Notes: generated by a model not told the origin, from the sequence alone. DNA of 64,000 nucleotides from Pontibacter harenae (GCF_020907245.1 NZ_JAJJWH010000019.1:24518-88517); one strand, 5' to 3'; shown: positions 28,364 through 38,190, numbered from the stretch's first letter. Numbers and translations: made by a program.

Positions 28364-29005
28364 ATGGAAAGAGATAATTGGAATAATAGAAATAACCGAC
28401 GCTACAACGACTCTTGGCAGGACGATAACAGGCGGGCAGATCCTGATTCTTACAGAGGAGCCTATCGCCTCGACAACAATAGCGAAGACCGCAACAAAAC
28501 AACCTATAATGGCTTTGATAGCCGAGATCGTGACAGGGACGACAGCAGTGATGGCAACCACTACAGCAACCAAAACAGAAGCTACAGTGGGGATAACCGT
28601 GGTTGGAGTAGCCGCAGTCAGAATTCATACGATAACAGAAACTACGGAAACAGAGAAAGCGACAGGTACAGAGACAACCGTGGCAGCTACAGGAATGAGC
28701 AGTATCGCCCTACAAATGAAGGCTATAGTACACGCTCTGAAGGCGGTAATTTTAACGGCAACTATAGCCCCGATCGCTATGGCAACAGCGGTGGCGATAA
28801 CTACGGCAATATGGCTGGCTCTCTGAGCTTCGGCTACGATGGCTACAACAACACAGACCCAGATTGGAATCGCCACTACGACCCGATGAGCGGACGCCGC
28901 CGAAGCTACCATGGAAATGACTACGACAGCCGCCGCCCTGACTTCTACAATGAACGGGACCGCAGACGCTACGATGACGACTTTAGAAACAACGACATGT
29001 TCTAA
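28364..29005 (+). CDS. Arg/Asp/Asn/Tyr/Ser-rich disordered protein
   Basis: 213 aa starting MERDNWNNRNNRRYND. Low-complexity and hydrophilic throughout, with short repeats of the R-D-R-D, D-N-R and Y-S-G-D type. A single better-ordered segment lies near residues 150-185 (SLSFGYDGYNNTDPDWNRHYDP). The tail is RRRYDDDFRNNDMF. It is transcribed divergently from the sister gene at 27544-28233 and shares its composition. The N-terminal MER start is also seen in the fourth member at 44030. No known domain. Confidence 0.78.
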   Translation: MERDNWNNRNNRRYNDSWQDDNRRADPDSYRGAYRLDNNSEDRNKTTYNGFDSRDRDRDDSSDGNHYSNQNRSYSGDNRGWSSRSQNSYDNRNYGNRESDRYRDNRGSYRNEQYRPTNEGYSTRSEGGNFNGNYSPDRYGNSGGDNYGNMAGSLSFGYDGYNNTDPDWNRHYDPMSGRRRSYHGNDYDSRRPDFYNERDRRRYDDDFRNNDMF

Positions 29006-29038
29006 TTGAGCCCTAGAAAATAGGCAAGATAACCAAAG

Positions 29039-29067
29039 CCTTGTTCTACCACCCTAACAGAACAAGG
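29039..29067 (+). terminator. Hairpin after the 28364 gene
   Basis: CCTTGTTCT (29039-29047) pairs with AGAACAAGG (29059-29067), with an 11-base loop and a following TGTTT. Confidence 0.6.
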
Positions 29068-29154
29068 TGTTTAGAAACCAAAGTGAAGCACAAGTAGTAC
29101 ACAAGTAAACTAGTGCGATAATTTAATAAACGTAAAACTTAAACTGTACAAGCT

Positions 29155-29394
29155 ATGAGTAAGCAAGATAAAGATATAGACAAACTGAAAAACGAGAACA
29201 CAAACAATACTGTAAACGAAGGGAACTCAGTACCTAACATCAACCCTTTAGGAGTTGAAAGAGAGGTTGTAGACAACGAACAAATAATTAAAGGAGAAGT
29301 GGGAGGCGCGCCTAACCAGAAAAGCGGTAGCAGAGGAGCTTCTGATATTCAAGATGGCGGAACCACTTCAGGCAGCAGCACAGGCAGCCGCTAA
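29155..29394 (+). CDS. Small hydrophilic protein
   Basis: 79 aa, strongly charged at the N-terminus (MSKQDKDIDKLKNEN), then N/V/E-rich and finally G/S/T-rich (GGTTSGSSTGSR). No signal peptide, membrane segment or cysteine. Predicted to be disordered. It follows the R/D/N/Y-rich gene on the same strand and has its own very strong terminator, so it is likely a real, perhaps highly expressed small gene. Possible role in stress protection is only a guess from composition and neighbourhood. Confidence 0.65.
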   Translation: MSKQDKDIDKLKNENTNNTVNEGNSVPNINPLGVEREVVDNEQIIKGEVGGAPNQKSGSRGASDIQDGGTTSGSSTGSR

Positions 29395-29407
29395 GTTTTG
29401 CAAATTT

Positions 29408-29458
29408 ATATAAACAAAGGAGCCACCTTATATGCTAAGGTGGCTCCTTTGTTTATAT
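29408..29458. terminator. Very strong bidirectional terminator
   Basis: Perfect 23-bp stem (29408-29430 with 29436-29458) and a 5-base loop, with core GGAGCCACCTTA. It serves the + gene ending at 29394 and the minus gene ending at 29480. Confidence 0.9.
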
Positions 29459-29479
29459 AGAATAGGATTAAAAAATCAA

Positions 29480-29725
29480 CTACTGCAGTTCTTCTTGCTC
29501 CATATATTCCCACATAGCATCTTCGCTTGCGCCATGGCGTGCCGCATAAATCAGCATGGTCGTGTATACACCTATCAGCAGGAAGCTAAGAGGAATAGAG
29601 AATACGAAAGAAACGATAAGTGTTTTAATAGGATCAGGCTTCGATTTCATTTTGGTAGAGGCATACCAGAAGAAAAGAACATTGAACAAACCTGACAAAG
29701 CAATGAAGTTGATGATGTCTAACAT
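29480..29725 (-). CDS. Small two-helix membrane protein
   Basis: 81 aa with two membrane helices: INFIALSGLFNVLFFWYA (about 5-22) and a longer one around TLIVSFVFSIPLSFLLIGVY (about 35-56). The short positively charged loop between them (STKMKSKPDPIK) suggests it faces the cytosol. The C-terminus is acidic (EDAMWEYMEQEELQ). No known domain. A CAAATATA sequence at 29795-29802 (TATATTTG on the coding strand) could be its -7 box. Confidence 0.65.
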   Translation of the reverse strand: MLDIINFIALSGLFNVLFFWYASTKMKSKPDPIKTLIVSFVFSIPLSFLLIGVYTTMLIYAARHGASEDAMWEYMEQEELQ

Positions 29726-30046
29726 CGGCTAAAAGTTATATGACTGTAAAGGTTTACTAATAAGTTTACCACCTCATAAGAAGAGCAATCTCTACAAATA
29801 TAAAATAATAAGTGGTTACTTAGTCACTTACATTGTATTTTATTTTACAATACTTATCTATATAAGATAGTGCAATTTAGGCGGAGCAATTCTATTACAC
29901 AAGTTTACCAGCAACAAAAATCTATAAAAACTTAACAACCATATATACTAGTAGTTACATTATTATAAAATTGCATTCGTTAAAGGTTTCATCATCTTAG
30001 AATATCACCTTAACTCTTTTGCTCAAAAGAGAGTTCATTATATTTT
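29726..30046. other. AT-rich intergenic region
   Basis: About 320 bases of very AT-rich DNA. It contains a possible minus-strand -7 box at 29795-29802 for the small membrane protein. Nothing else recognisable; no clear terminator for the large gene ending at 30047. Confidence 0.45.
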
Positions 30047-33000
30047 CTATTGGGCAATTTTAATTTGTCTTAGCCCCGTACGGCCATAAAATGTAGGAAA
30101 ATACATGAGGGAAGCCTTTGCTGGGTTTAACGTATAGATACCATTATAGCGTGGCTGCAGTTTAATGCTATAAGTATATTTTCCTCTCTTCAGGCTGTTA
30201 CTAAAAATGGCTACTTTATGGCGAAAGTATTCTCGGTGCACCTCGGCAGAGCCATATCTGAATCCAACTTTTTCCTCGTAAGAGCAGCCTGCAGGTATAG
30301 GCACTTCTATCATAATGTAATCTGCATCGGCCTTTACTTCTACCTCCACGATCATCTCTACTGCCTCTCCAGCTTTAAGAGCCGCTTCCGTACCCTTGCC
30401 TTTGAAAGAGGTATTTACTATAAAATCATTTTGCACTGCTTGCGGCGCCTGCACCCACTCCGTTTGGTAAGCCGTGAAAAACAATGGCTGATTTCCCTGC
30501 TTCTGCACCACCAGTGCTTGCGATGGCATAAAGGTGGTATCGAGCGGAAAATTAGTTGCTTCAATAGCTACCGCCCCTGCTAGTTGTAGCTTTGTTCCCC
30601 GTAGCTCTCCCTCGTTAGTCAACAAATCAGGAAGCAGCGTTTCCAGAATACGTGCCGACTCGTATGTATTGCGCCAGTAGCCTGAGCCTCGCTCATTCAA
30701 AAGGTAAGCCTGTATTTGCTGTAGCTCCCGTTCATGGCCTCCGAGTGCTTTCAATATATCATAGGCGAGTAAGGTGTTCGAGATGCTGTTGTTGAAGAGG
30801 CTATACTTCTGTTCTCCCCAATACAGGCCACCCAGCATGGTTTGCCGCTTATACTTTTGTAGCGTGTCCAGTTGCACTGGCATTTCGAGTTTTTGGCGGA
30901 GGCGTGTCAACCGCAACTGGTCTTCGAGTGTCAGCTTTTTCCACTTCTCCAGTTCCAGTACATAGCGCTTATAATCTACGTTGGCGATTAAGGCATAAAG
31001 TGTTTCCAGCGCACGCAGTTTATCAGTTGCCGCTGCCGATTCTAATCTGTATACCAGCTCCTTAACCAGTTGCTCTTCGTTGTGCTTCGGACCATAATTC
31101 TCCTGCCGTGCCATTTGCAGCGCCTCGCTTACGTGGCTGCTGATCCAGTAGTAAAAGTTGCCTCGCTCCCACCAACTCCAGCCACCAGATGCCAATTGCG
31201 TTTTCTCCAGGTGTTTCACCAGCTTTCGTACATCCCTATCGTGCTTAAACTCCTGCCCTAACTGCTCTCTTATGCGCTTTTCGTACAGCAGCGCTTTTAG
31301 TTTAGAGGCGGCTTGCTCGCTGCACCAGTATTCGTACTTATGCAGTTTGTCAATTTCGTCCAGCATCACATCCAGCAGGCTGCCCTGCACATGCATTTTT
31401 ACAGGCCCTTTCTGCTGATCGAAGGAAAGTGTAAGCGTAGTGTCGTTGTGGAGTTGCAGAAATGTTCCCGTTGTTTCATAAACTCCCTTCGGATACACCT
31501 TAACGAAGCGTCGCTCGCCGTCGCTGAAGCCATTTGGCTGCTGCAGCGCATAAAGCACCTCCAGCGAATCTGGTGCCATGGCAGGAGCGGTTATGGTCAA
31601 AGTATCTACCGATACGCGATTCAATTGCTGCTGCTGTGCCCGCACCTGCTTTCCTTCCACTTCAAAACGAGTACTGATTTGACTGCTATCGGGCAGGTAG
31701 TTCATCACTTTGCCGATTACCTGCGCCTGGTCGCCTTCAATTAAAAAGCGGGGCAGGCTGACTGTCGCCATCATCGCCTTAAACGACTTGATGCTTGTAC
31801 TAAAGATGCCGCTGCGCTTTTTATAGTCCATACCCAAGATGTAGGTATTCCAGCTTGTTACATCATCGGGAAACTTTGTTTTGAAGCTTGCTTTGCCGTT
31901 GCGGTCAGTTACAAGGCGCGGCTGCCAAAATGCATAATCAGAAAAGTTGCTGCGGATGCCGCTGTTGTCACCAGCAGGCAGTTCAGCCATTAGTTGGTTG
32001 TTGGCAGCTTTTTTAGTTGTGATGATTGTAACCCCTTCCGCTCCTGCCGAACCGTACAAAGAGGTTGCCTCCGCGCCTTTTAATATCTTGACAGATGCAA
32101 TGTTAGATGCATCCAAATCTGTCATTTTCCCACTAAACGGAACACCATCTACTATAAGCAAAGGTGCTGCATCTGCTACCGTACTCACTCCGCGAATTTG
32201 CACACCTGCTGCTCGCCCTTGTAGTACAGTTGCTACGCTTCCTGTCACTTCTCTTCTTTCCTGTGTTCCGTAGCCCACTACCACTACCTCCTGCAAGGCC
32301 TGCGTGTCTTCTGGCAGCTTTATGTTTATCCTGTCGCGTCCGTTTATAGCCTCTTCCTCTGCTGAAAAACCAATGAAGCTAAAAACTAACATGCCGTTTG
32401 TAGGAGCATTTATGGTATAGTTTCCGTTCATATCGGTAAGTGTACCAATGTTAGTGCCCTTCAGCACCACAGATACGCCAGGCAAAGGATCTCTATCATT
32501 CTTGCTAGTTACTTGCCCCCTAACTACATGAGCATAGTAACTGCTGCCACTCGTGTAAGTATAATGCGTGGCTTGCGCTGTTCGCAGCTGTTGCATTTGC
32601 TCCAGATCTAAATTCTTTACCCGTTTGCGCTGCTGCTCTATTCTGCTTCTGATGATCTGCTGCAGTTCCAGGCTTTGCGCATCGGGCTGCTGCAGCTCTT
32701 GTGCTGTAAATAAAAGCTGTGTCTGTCCGTTTGCCTGAACTGTAAACTTTCTGGCTACATAAGTGCTATCCCCGAAAAGGAGAACTAGCTTGTAAGAATG
32801 CGGCTCTAGTCGGTGAAGGAGCCGATTGCTGCTGTTGTAAATTTTGAGAGAATCTGTCCTGCCTTCCCCGATAAGCAACAATAGCTCAGGCTGCTTTCTC
32901 AAAGAAGTATCAAGCTCCCAACCCAAACGACCATATCCTGCAGGTGTAGACCAACTATTAGAAGTATAAAGGTTTTGGAAAAGACTTTTATACTGTGCCT

Positions 33001-35884
33001 GCTCCCATGCCTCTGTTACACGTGCATCGGTTAGCGCCTCGTGTCTGAGGAGTTCTGGACCTAAAGGCTTTTTATCCCAAATGGGTAAAGACAACAAGTG
33101 CCCTGCTCCCAACAGACTCTGCCGCTGCCTTAGGAGCCCGTCCTCGAAAAGATAAGTGTAGCCAGGCTCCATCAGGAAGTTAGTGGTAAAGCGGCCCAGC
33201 CGATGATATTGCATAAAGCTTGGTGAAAACGGCCCCACCAGCAGACTGTTGTACCTGTAGTCCCTTTGCTGATAGCCGTATCGCCTGTTATTTTCAGGTT
33301 TAAGCAGATGAATACGCTGGCCCTGTTTCAGGTAAGTATAATCTGTGCCATAGTTTTGCTCTACTCTAAAGAAATACTTCGAAAGTGCCTGCTGCTCTAA
33401 CAAGTTAAACTTCTTCTTTTCTGCTTTAAAAGCATCATCAGTTGGCTTGGTAATATCAGCACTCAGTACCAGCTTCTGGCCGTGGCGCAGGTAAATACTG
33501 TCCAGGGTAATTAGTTTATCAGTAGTGCGCAATTTAAGTGTGTGGAAGCCACTATCTGCAGCAAAAGAATAAGCAGGCAACACATCAGTTTGGGAGAAGT
33601 AAACAGGCACTTCGTCCAGGTACACCACGTGCACAGGCACTACCCTTCCCGAATCCACCACAAACGGAGAAACCTGCGTCAGGCTGTCCTTCACATAAGC
33701 ATAATCCGTAAAAATGCCCTGCTTCGGATACAGGAAATTATAGCAGGCAATGCTATCAAGGCCCATGCGGCGGCTCCAGTAGTCCCAATCCATAAGCTTA
33801 CTACCGCGTGGGTCAGCATCTGCTATTTCTAGCTCGCGGTAAGGTTTCTGCCCCTTGAATTTATTCCAACTTGGCAGAGAAGGCAGGTTCTGATTCTGAA
33901 ATTTGGAAGTGATGGCATAGGCTGTAAGATCGGCGTTGGCTACAGGCTTGCCCTCAGCATTCGTAAGTGCCACCGTTAGTTCGGCCTCCTGCCCTGGGTA
34001 CACCACCTGCGGCGCCTCCACTGCCACGTTTAAGGTATACTTATAATGCGGAGCCGACTCTTTTAGCTCCTGCATGGTTCCGCCCCACACATACCGCACG
34101 GCTACAAAATAAGGCTTCTCTCCACGCACTTTCTGCTGGTAGGCAAATGTTGCATCCTTGCCCTGACCGCGTGCCACCAGTTTTTCACCCCGATACACAT
34201 AGTACCAATAAGGCAGCCGCTGCGGATTCTGCAATCCAAAATATAGTGTATCGGCGGTTCGTTCGCTGTATGTCTGAAAGGATGGCTTCTCTTCTGTCGC
34301 ATCACATTCTTCTGTCAGTTCGCCAGAGGTTACTTCATAGGTTTCGGCAAAGGCATTTAGAGGCACAAGAGCAGGTAATTCTATTTGCTGATGCAGCAGT
34401 TCCTCATAGTCGGTGGAGTAAGCGGATACCGTCGCTGTTCTCGGCTTGGACTCCTTACCTTCCAGGTATTCAACCAACAGACTATCCTGCTGCAGCACAA
34501 AACGCAAGCGGCCCTGCGTGTGCAGGTAAGATGCTCTCTTTGTTTTGGAGTTGCTTTCATTACTGCTGTTCAGGAAGTTTGCATTTACTGTATAATCTAC
34601 AAAGGCATTTGGCAAAGCAGTGTCTGGCAAAATGATGGTGGTTTCGCCCATGGCATAGAGCGGCTGCTCGTGCACCCACAGCGTGTCGGGTATAAAAACT
34701 TGCTGCTGCTTTATTTTGTTTACACGATTAGCCAGCACCACCAACTGCACCCTTGCATCCATCAGGTTTAAGCCGTTGGCATCGGTGCCACGCACATAAA
34801 TCTGGTTTTGTACACCTTGGTAATGCTTATCATGCTCCAGACGCAAGGTGTATTTGTTTTCCTTCAGCTCATAATCCTCGTACTTGATGGTAGCCCGCAC
34901 CACCTGCTGCTTTTGTTTATTCAGCCTGGATAAGCTCAGGTTATAGTTGTAGTCCAGGGTCAGGTTAAGGCTATCGTGCAGGATAAATGATCCTTCGTAG
35001 GCACCTTTTCGGTAAGGTTCCAGTTGCCCCAGCTTTTTCTCTCCGCCTCTGTAATGAGACAGTCGCAACTGCAAGTCTTCCTTCAGCGGCTTTCCATTTC
35101 GCTTTACAACAAAGGCTTTATAGCGTACTGTATCGCCTGGTTGGTACAGCGGTTTGTTTGTTGCCAAGTAGCCTCTGTATTTGTAGCCTTTGTCACGGCG
35201 GTAATCTTCGTCAAAAATGGCAAACACACTCCGTATCCAGCCCTCTGGCTGACCATGCTGGATTGTTTGCACCACTGCATTGATAGGTCTCCAGATGTAT
35301 TTTATCGGAAAGGAGTTCAGCACCTTTCTTGGCCAGCTTAAGGACGAGTGGTAGCTATAGGTTTCTCTTTTCTCCAGTTCCAGGTAATAAGTAAAAGCTC
35401 CTACGCTTACAGCCAGCAGGCCTTTCTTCGACGTTTTAGAGAGGCGGTAAGTTTGGGTGGAGGCATCGTAATTCGCACGCCTCTTGTTTACCCTGACTTT
35501 AGCACTTTGCACGGGTTTGCCGGCACTATCGTGTACCGTAACAGCCAACGTAGGCTTTGTTTGCAGCAGATTTACCTGCAGGTTGGTAACCGTTTCTAAA
35601 CTATATACCAGATTTGGTCCACTGGCGTGCATATATAGGTAGTGGCCCTGCGGCAATTCTTTGCTATAAGACTTTCTGATGGCAAAAGAATCGACCAGCG
35701 TATGGAAAAAGCTTTTGCTGACCACTTCGGGTCCCTGCTTGTAAATCTCAGCAGTTTCCTCGTTTGTGATTTTATAGATATAGGTATAAGGACTACGGAA
35801 ATTGGTTTTGGTAAGTCGGCCTTGTGAAAAGCTCAGCAACGGCAACAGAATGAGTAGTAGCGACAGTAGTAGTTTGTTTGGCAT
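30047..35884 (-). CDS. Alpha-2-macroglobulin family protein with embedded CarboxypepD_reg and TonB plug modules
   Basis: A 1945-aa exported protein. Signal peptide 1-20 (LLPLLSFSQG). MG2-type domain near 235-320 (YLATNKPLYQPGDTVRYKAF). Around 1118-1200 comes a carboxypeptidase-regulatory-like fold (VRGQVTSKNDRDPLPGVSV, TDMNGNYTI), then at 1210-1290 a SusC-like TonB plug (LQEVVVVGYGTQERREVTGS, PLLIVDGVPFSG, VKILKGAEATSLYGSAGAEG). The macroglobulin core resumes at about 1300 (FPDDVTSWNTY) and includes the thioester motif C-S-E-Q at about Cys1521, followed by an alpha-toroid and a receptor-type C-terminus. Bacterial A2Ms trap attacking proteases. Here no partner penicillin-binding protein 1C is present. 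The plug lacks any beta-barrel, so it is not a transporter. Confidence 0.9.
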   Translation of the reverse strand: MPNKLLLSLLLILLPLLSFSQGRLTKTNFRSPYTYIYKITNEETAEIYKQGPEVVSKSFFHTLVDSFAIRKSYSKELPQGHYLYMHASGPNLVYSLETVTNLQVNLLQTKPTLAVTVHDSAGKPVQSAKVRVNKRRANYDASTQTYRLSKTSKKGLLAVSVGAFTYYLELEKRETYSYHSSLSWPRKVLNSFPIKYIWRPINAVVQTIQHGQPEGWIRSVFAIFDEDYRRDKGYKYRGYLATNKPLYQPGDTVRYKAFVVKRNGKPLKEDLQLRLSHYRGGEKKLGQLEPYRKGAYEGSFILHDSLNLTLDYNYNLSLSRLNKQKQQVVRATIKYEDYELKENKYTLRLEHDKHYQGVQNQIYVRGTDANGLNLMDARVQLVVLANRVNKIKQQQVFIPDTLWVHEQPLYAMGETTIILPDTALPNAFVDYTVNANFLNSSNESNSKTKRASYLHTQGRLRFVLQQDSLLVEYLEGKESKPRTATVSAYSTDYEELLHQQIELPALVPLNAFAETYEVTSGELTEECDATEEKPSFQTYSERTADTLYFGLQNPQRLPYWYYVYRGEKLVARGQGKDATFAYQQKVRGEKPYFVAVRYVWGGTMQELKESAPHYKYTLNVAVEAPQVVYPGQEAELTVALTNAEGKPVANADLTAYAITSKFQNQNLPSLPSWNKFKGQKPYRELEIADADPRGSKLMDWDYWSRRMGLDSIACYNFLYPKQGIFTDYAYVKDSLTQVSPFVVDSGRVVPVHVVYLDEVPVYFSQTDVLPAYSFAADSGFHTLKLRTTDKLITLDSIYLRHGQKLVLSADITKPTDDAFKAEKKKFNLLEQQALSKYFFRVEQNYGTDYTYLKQGQRIHLLKPENNRRYGYQQRDYRYNSLLVGPFSPSFMQYHRLGRFTTNFLMEPGYTYLFEDGLLRQRQSLLGAGHLLSLPIWDKKPLGPELLRHEALTDARVTEAWEQAQYKSLFQNLYTSNSWSTPAGYGRLGWELDTSLRKQPELLLLIGEGRTDSLKIYNSSNRLLHRLEPHSYKLVLLFGDSTYVARKFTVQANGQTQLLFTAQELQQPDAQSLELQQIIRSRIEQQRKRVKNLDLEQMQQLRTAQATHYTYTSGSSYYAHVVRGQVTSKNDRDPLPGVSVVLKGTNIGTLTDMNGNYTINAPTNGMLVFSFIGFSAEEEAINGRDRINIKLPEDTQALQEVVVVGYGTQERREVTGSVATVLQGRAAGVQIRGVSTVADAAPLLIVDGVPFSGKMTDLDASNIASVKILKGAEATSLYGSAGAEGVTIITTKKAANNQLMAELPAGDNSGIRSNFSDYAFWQPRLVTDRNGKASFKTKFPDDVTSWNTYILGMDYKKRSGIFSTSIKSFKAMMATVSLPRFLIEGDQAQVIGKVMNYLPDSSQISTRFEVEGKQVRAQQQQLNRVSVDTLTITAPAMAPDSLEVLYALQQPNGFSDGERRFVKVYPKGVYETTGTFLQLHNDTTLTLSFDQQKGPVKMHVQGSLLDVMLDEIDKLHKYEYWCSEQAASKLKALLYEKRIREQLGQEFKHDRDVRKLVKHLEKTQLASGGWSWWERGNFYYWISSHVSEALQMARQENYGPKHNEEQLVKELVYRLESAAATDKLRALETLYALIANVDYKRYVLELEKWKKLTLEDQLRLTRLRQKLEMPVQLDTLQKYKRQTMLGGLYWGEQKYSLFNNSISNTLLAYDILKALGGHERELQQIQAYLLNERGSGYWRNTYESARILETLLPDLLTNEGELRGTKLQLAGAVAIEATNFPLDTTFMPSQALVVQKQGNQPLFFTAYQTEWVQAPQAVQNDFIVNTSFKGKGTEAALKAGEAVEMIVEVEVKADADYIMIEVPIPAGCSYEEKVGFRYGSAEVHREYFRHKVAIFSNSLKRGKYTYSIKLQPRYNGIYTLNPAKASLMYFPTFYGRTGLRQIKIAQ

Positions 35885-36371
35885 GACGTGCGTGTTTACA
35901 CATCAATATACAAATTTTTAAATATTAATGCCTTCATAAGTTATTTATCCACAGCATTAAGAGAAATGAGCCTTCGTTAAAGAAGTACCTGTTTACCAAA
36001 CAATAAGCATTAGAGCTTTTAAGATTGATAATCAAAAAAGGATCTTTATACCTGATTGAAGTCAGTTCAACTATCTGTTTGCAAGTACTTAAACAGCCGT
36101 ATGCTCCCTGCAAAAATCCAACTAACAATAAAGAGCTAATCGAAAGAAACAGGAGCAATTAGAACATAAAAACCGCCTCATTTGAAATTCGAGGCAATAG
36201 AGATCATTCTACTCCAAAGCTATTCCTGCTAACATCACCAAAAGGTACAATTTAATAACAGAATCACAGTAGAGTAAAACTGTAGAGACATACGTATATA
36301 TTGGTATTTAAACTGAATACAGCAGCTTTATTTATTTACTTTGAATCAAGCAAATCTAAACCCTAAGCATT
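35885..36371. other. Intergenic region
   Basis: Nearly 490 bases between the divergent macroglobulin and STAS-like genes. AT-rich. A short imperfect hairpin (GCCTC...GAGGC near 36175-36195) is present. A 74-codon minus frame at 35934-36158 was judged unconvincing. Promoters for both flanking genes must be here. Confidence 0.45.
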
Positions 36372-36746
36372 ATGGAAATCACGAAGCATACATACCAGAA
36401 CCAGCACATTACCATTGTTGAAGGATTAATCAAACGTGAAGAGTTTCAAACTATAAAGGAGACGCTAAACAAAGTACCTGACACGCTTATGCGGCAGGTT
36501 TGGATAGATTGTACGCACGTACAGAACATCAGCACGACCAAATTATGTTTTAGCGATTTCATCAGCAAGCTTTTAGAATTGCGTGCCGACAACACGGATG
36601 TATTGCTCTTCGGCCTCAATAGCAGTACGAAAACTATGTTTAAGCTTTTGAAAACGGATCATCTATTTAAGATGGTATCAACTCTGGAAGAAGCTTATCT
36701 ACAGATGGGAACAAGGCAGGAACTGGAAACAGAAGCTACTGTGTAA
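36372..36746 (+). CDS. STAS-like domain protein
   Basis: 124-aa cytosolic protein with the beta-alpha rhythm of STAS domains: HITIVEGLI strand, a WIDCTHVQNIS strand/turn at the position where anti-anti-sigma factors carry the phosphoserine, DVLLFGLNSSTKTMFKLLKTDHLFKMV near the end, and EEAYLQ helix. Here the loop reads I-S-T-T-K, with Ser and Thr available as phospho-acceptors. No anti-sigma kinase lies beside it. It is shorter than, and not clearly paralogous to, the two proteins at 1668 and 4410. Role probably regulatory. Confidence 0.7.
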   Translation: MEITKHTYQNQHITIVEGLIKREEFQTIKETLNKVPDTLMRQVWIDCTHVQNISTTKLCFSDFISKLLELRADNTDVLLFGLNSSTKTMFKLLKTDHLFKMVSTLEEAYLQMGTRQELETEATV

Positions 36747-36828
36747 GGCAAAAAACGGTATGTAGACCTAGCATTAAAGCGACACTCGGAGAAAGAATGT
36801 ATCTAGGGTTGAAATTTAAAAGAGAGAT

Positions 36829-38145
36829 ATGAAGAAGATACAACTACTATGGGTGATGCTGTTTTTGCTATTTACAGCTTGCTCTGAAGAAGATAGTGAT
36901 ACCATTGGAAACGAAGCGGGCGTTGAAATACCTGCCAGTGCTATTACAAAGCTAGAGACAGCGCAGGACCTTAATATGCTGCTCCAAAACATAGGCGATG
37001 CACAATATGTGCTTTTGGGTGAAGCCTCACATGGCACCTCTGAGTTTTATACCTGGCGTGCCGAAATAACCAAACGACTGATTCAGGAGAAAGGCTTTAC
37101 GCTGATAGGTGTAGAAGGCGACTGGCCTGATGCTTATGAGGTAAATAGGTATGTTAGGGGCAATAGCAACGCCAACAGCGCCAGAGAAGCCCTACAGGCT
37201 TTTAACAGATGGCCTACCTGGATGTGGGCTAATACCGAAATAGAAGACCTGACTGAATGGCTTCGGGCTTACAACACACAGAACCCTTCCGACATGGTAG
37301 GCTTTTATGGCCTGGATGTGTACAGTCTCTGGGAATCAATGGAGGAAGTGCAGCGGTACTTAAACCAAACAGACCTCAATGCAGCTCAGGCAGCTTCAGC
37401 GGCGTTGCAGTGCTTTGCGCCTTACAACCGTAACGAAAGCGCGTATGCAGCTGCTACCCTAAATTCTGGAGCCAATTGCACCGATGAACTAGAGCAGTTA
37501 CTGGAGGTGGTACAGGAAAGAGTAGCCGCAAGCCCAGCCAGAGATGAGGAAGCCTTTAACGCCATTCAGAATGCAAGAGCAGCCTTAAATTCTGAACGTT
37601 ACTTTAGAGCCTCTGCCCGAAGCAGCTCCAATTCTTGGAACATCCGTGACAGACACATGATGGAAACCATCAATCAGCTGGTAGAGCAGCATGGCTTAGA
37701 TGCCAAAATAGTTGTGTGGGAGCATAACACCCACGTAGGCGATGCCCGCTATACCGATATGGCCGACGCAGGCATGGTGAATGTGGGGCAACTGGTTAGA
37801 GAAGAGCACGGCCAAGGAAATTCTTATATAGTAGGATTTGGTACTTACGAAGGAACTGTAATTGCCGCACAAGCCTGGGGAAGCCCCTTAATAGAAATGC
37901 GTATACCCGAAGCCCAACCTGGCAGTTGGGAAGCCATTCTGCAAAGGCATCAGCCAGAAGATAAAATAGTACTGCTGGAAGGGCTAAGGCAAGACCAGAA
38001 GTTTTTGCAAAGGCGTGGTCATAGAGCCATAGGCGTAAGCTACAACCCAAGCAACGAGCAAGGCAACTATGTGCCAACTGTTTTGCCCATGCGCTATGAT
38101 GCTTTTATATTTATCGAGGAGACAACAGCTTTACATCCTCTTTAA
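36829..38145 (+). CDS. Erythromycin esterase family lipoprotein
   Basis: 438-aa lipoprotein (signal MKKIQLLWVMLFLLFTAC, lipobox FTAC). The mature part matches the erythromycin esterase superfamily: VLLGEASHGTSEFYTWRAEI with the active-site histidine, then FTLIGVEGDWPDAYEVNRYV with the key glutamate, VVWEHNTHVGDARYTD, and a late QRRGHRAIGVSYNP. Family members hydrolyse macrolide lactones, but most chromosomal environmental copies have unknown substrates, so resistance must not be assumed. The lipid anchor places it in the periplasm or on the outer membrane. Single gene, followed by a good terminator. Confidence 0.9.
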   Translation: MKKIQLLWVMLFLLFTACSEEDSDTIGNEAGVEIPASAITKLETAQDLNMLLQNIGDAQYVLLGEASHGTSEFYTWRAEITKRLIQEKGFTLIGVEGDWPDAYEVNRYVRGNSNANSAREALQAFNRWPTWMWANTEIEDLTEWLRAYNTQNPSDMVGFYGLDVYSLWESMEEVQRYLNQTDLNAAQAASAALQCFAPYNRNESAYAAATLNSGANCTDELEQLLEVVQERVAASPARDEEAFNAIQNARAALNSERYFRASARSSSNSWNIRDRHMMETINQLVEQHGLDAKIVVWEHNTHVGDARYTDMADAGMVNVGQLVREEHGQGNSYIVGFGTYEGTVIAAQAWGSPLIEMRIPEAQPGSWEAILQRHQPEDKIVLLEGLRQDQKFLQRRGHRAIGVSYNPSNEQGNYVPTVLPMRYDAFIFIEETTALHPL

Positions 38146-38190
38146 ATAATCAGAATCATATAAATTACTGTTTTCATAGTTTCTGCTAAT

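Noticed and set aside
35934..36158. 74-codon minus frame with a hydrophobic N-terminus
   Set aside because: The start looks slightly like a signal peptide, but the rest is AT-driven composition, and no motif or good spacing supports it.
36829..38145. Macrolide resistance gene
   Set aside because: The family match is clear, but chromosomal lipoprotein members of the erythromycin esterase family have mostly unknown substrates; resistance cannot be claimed.
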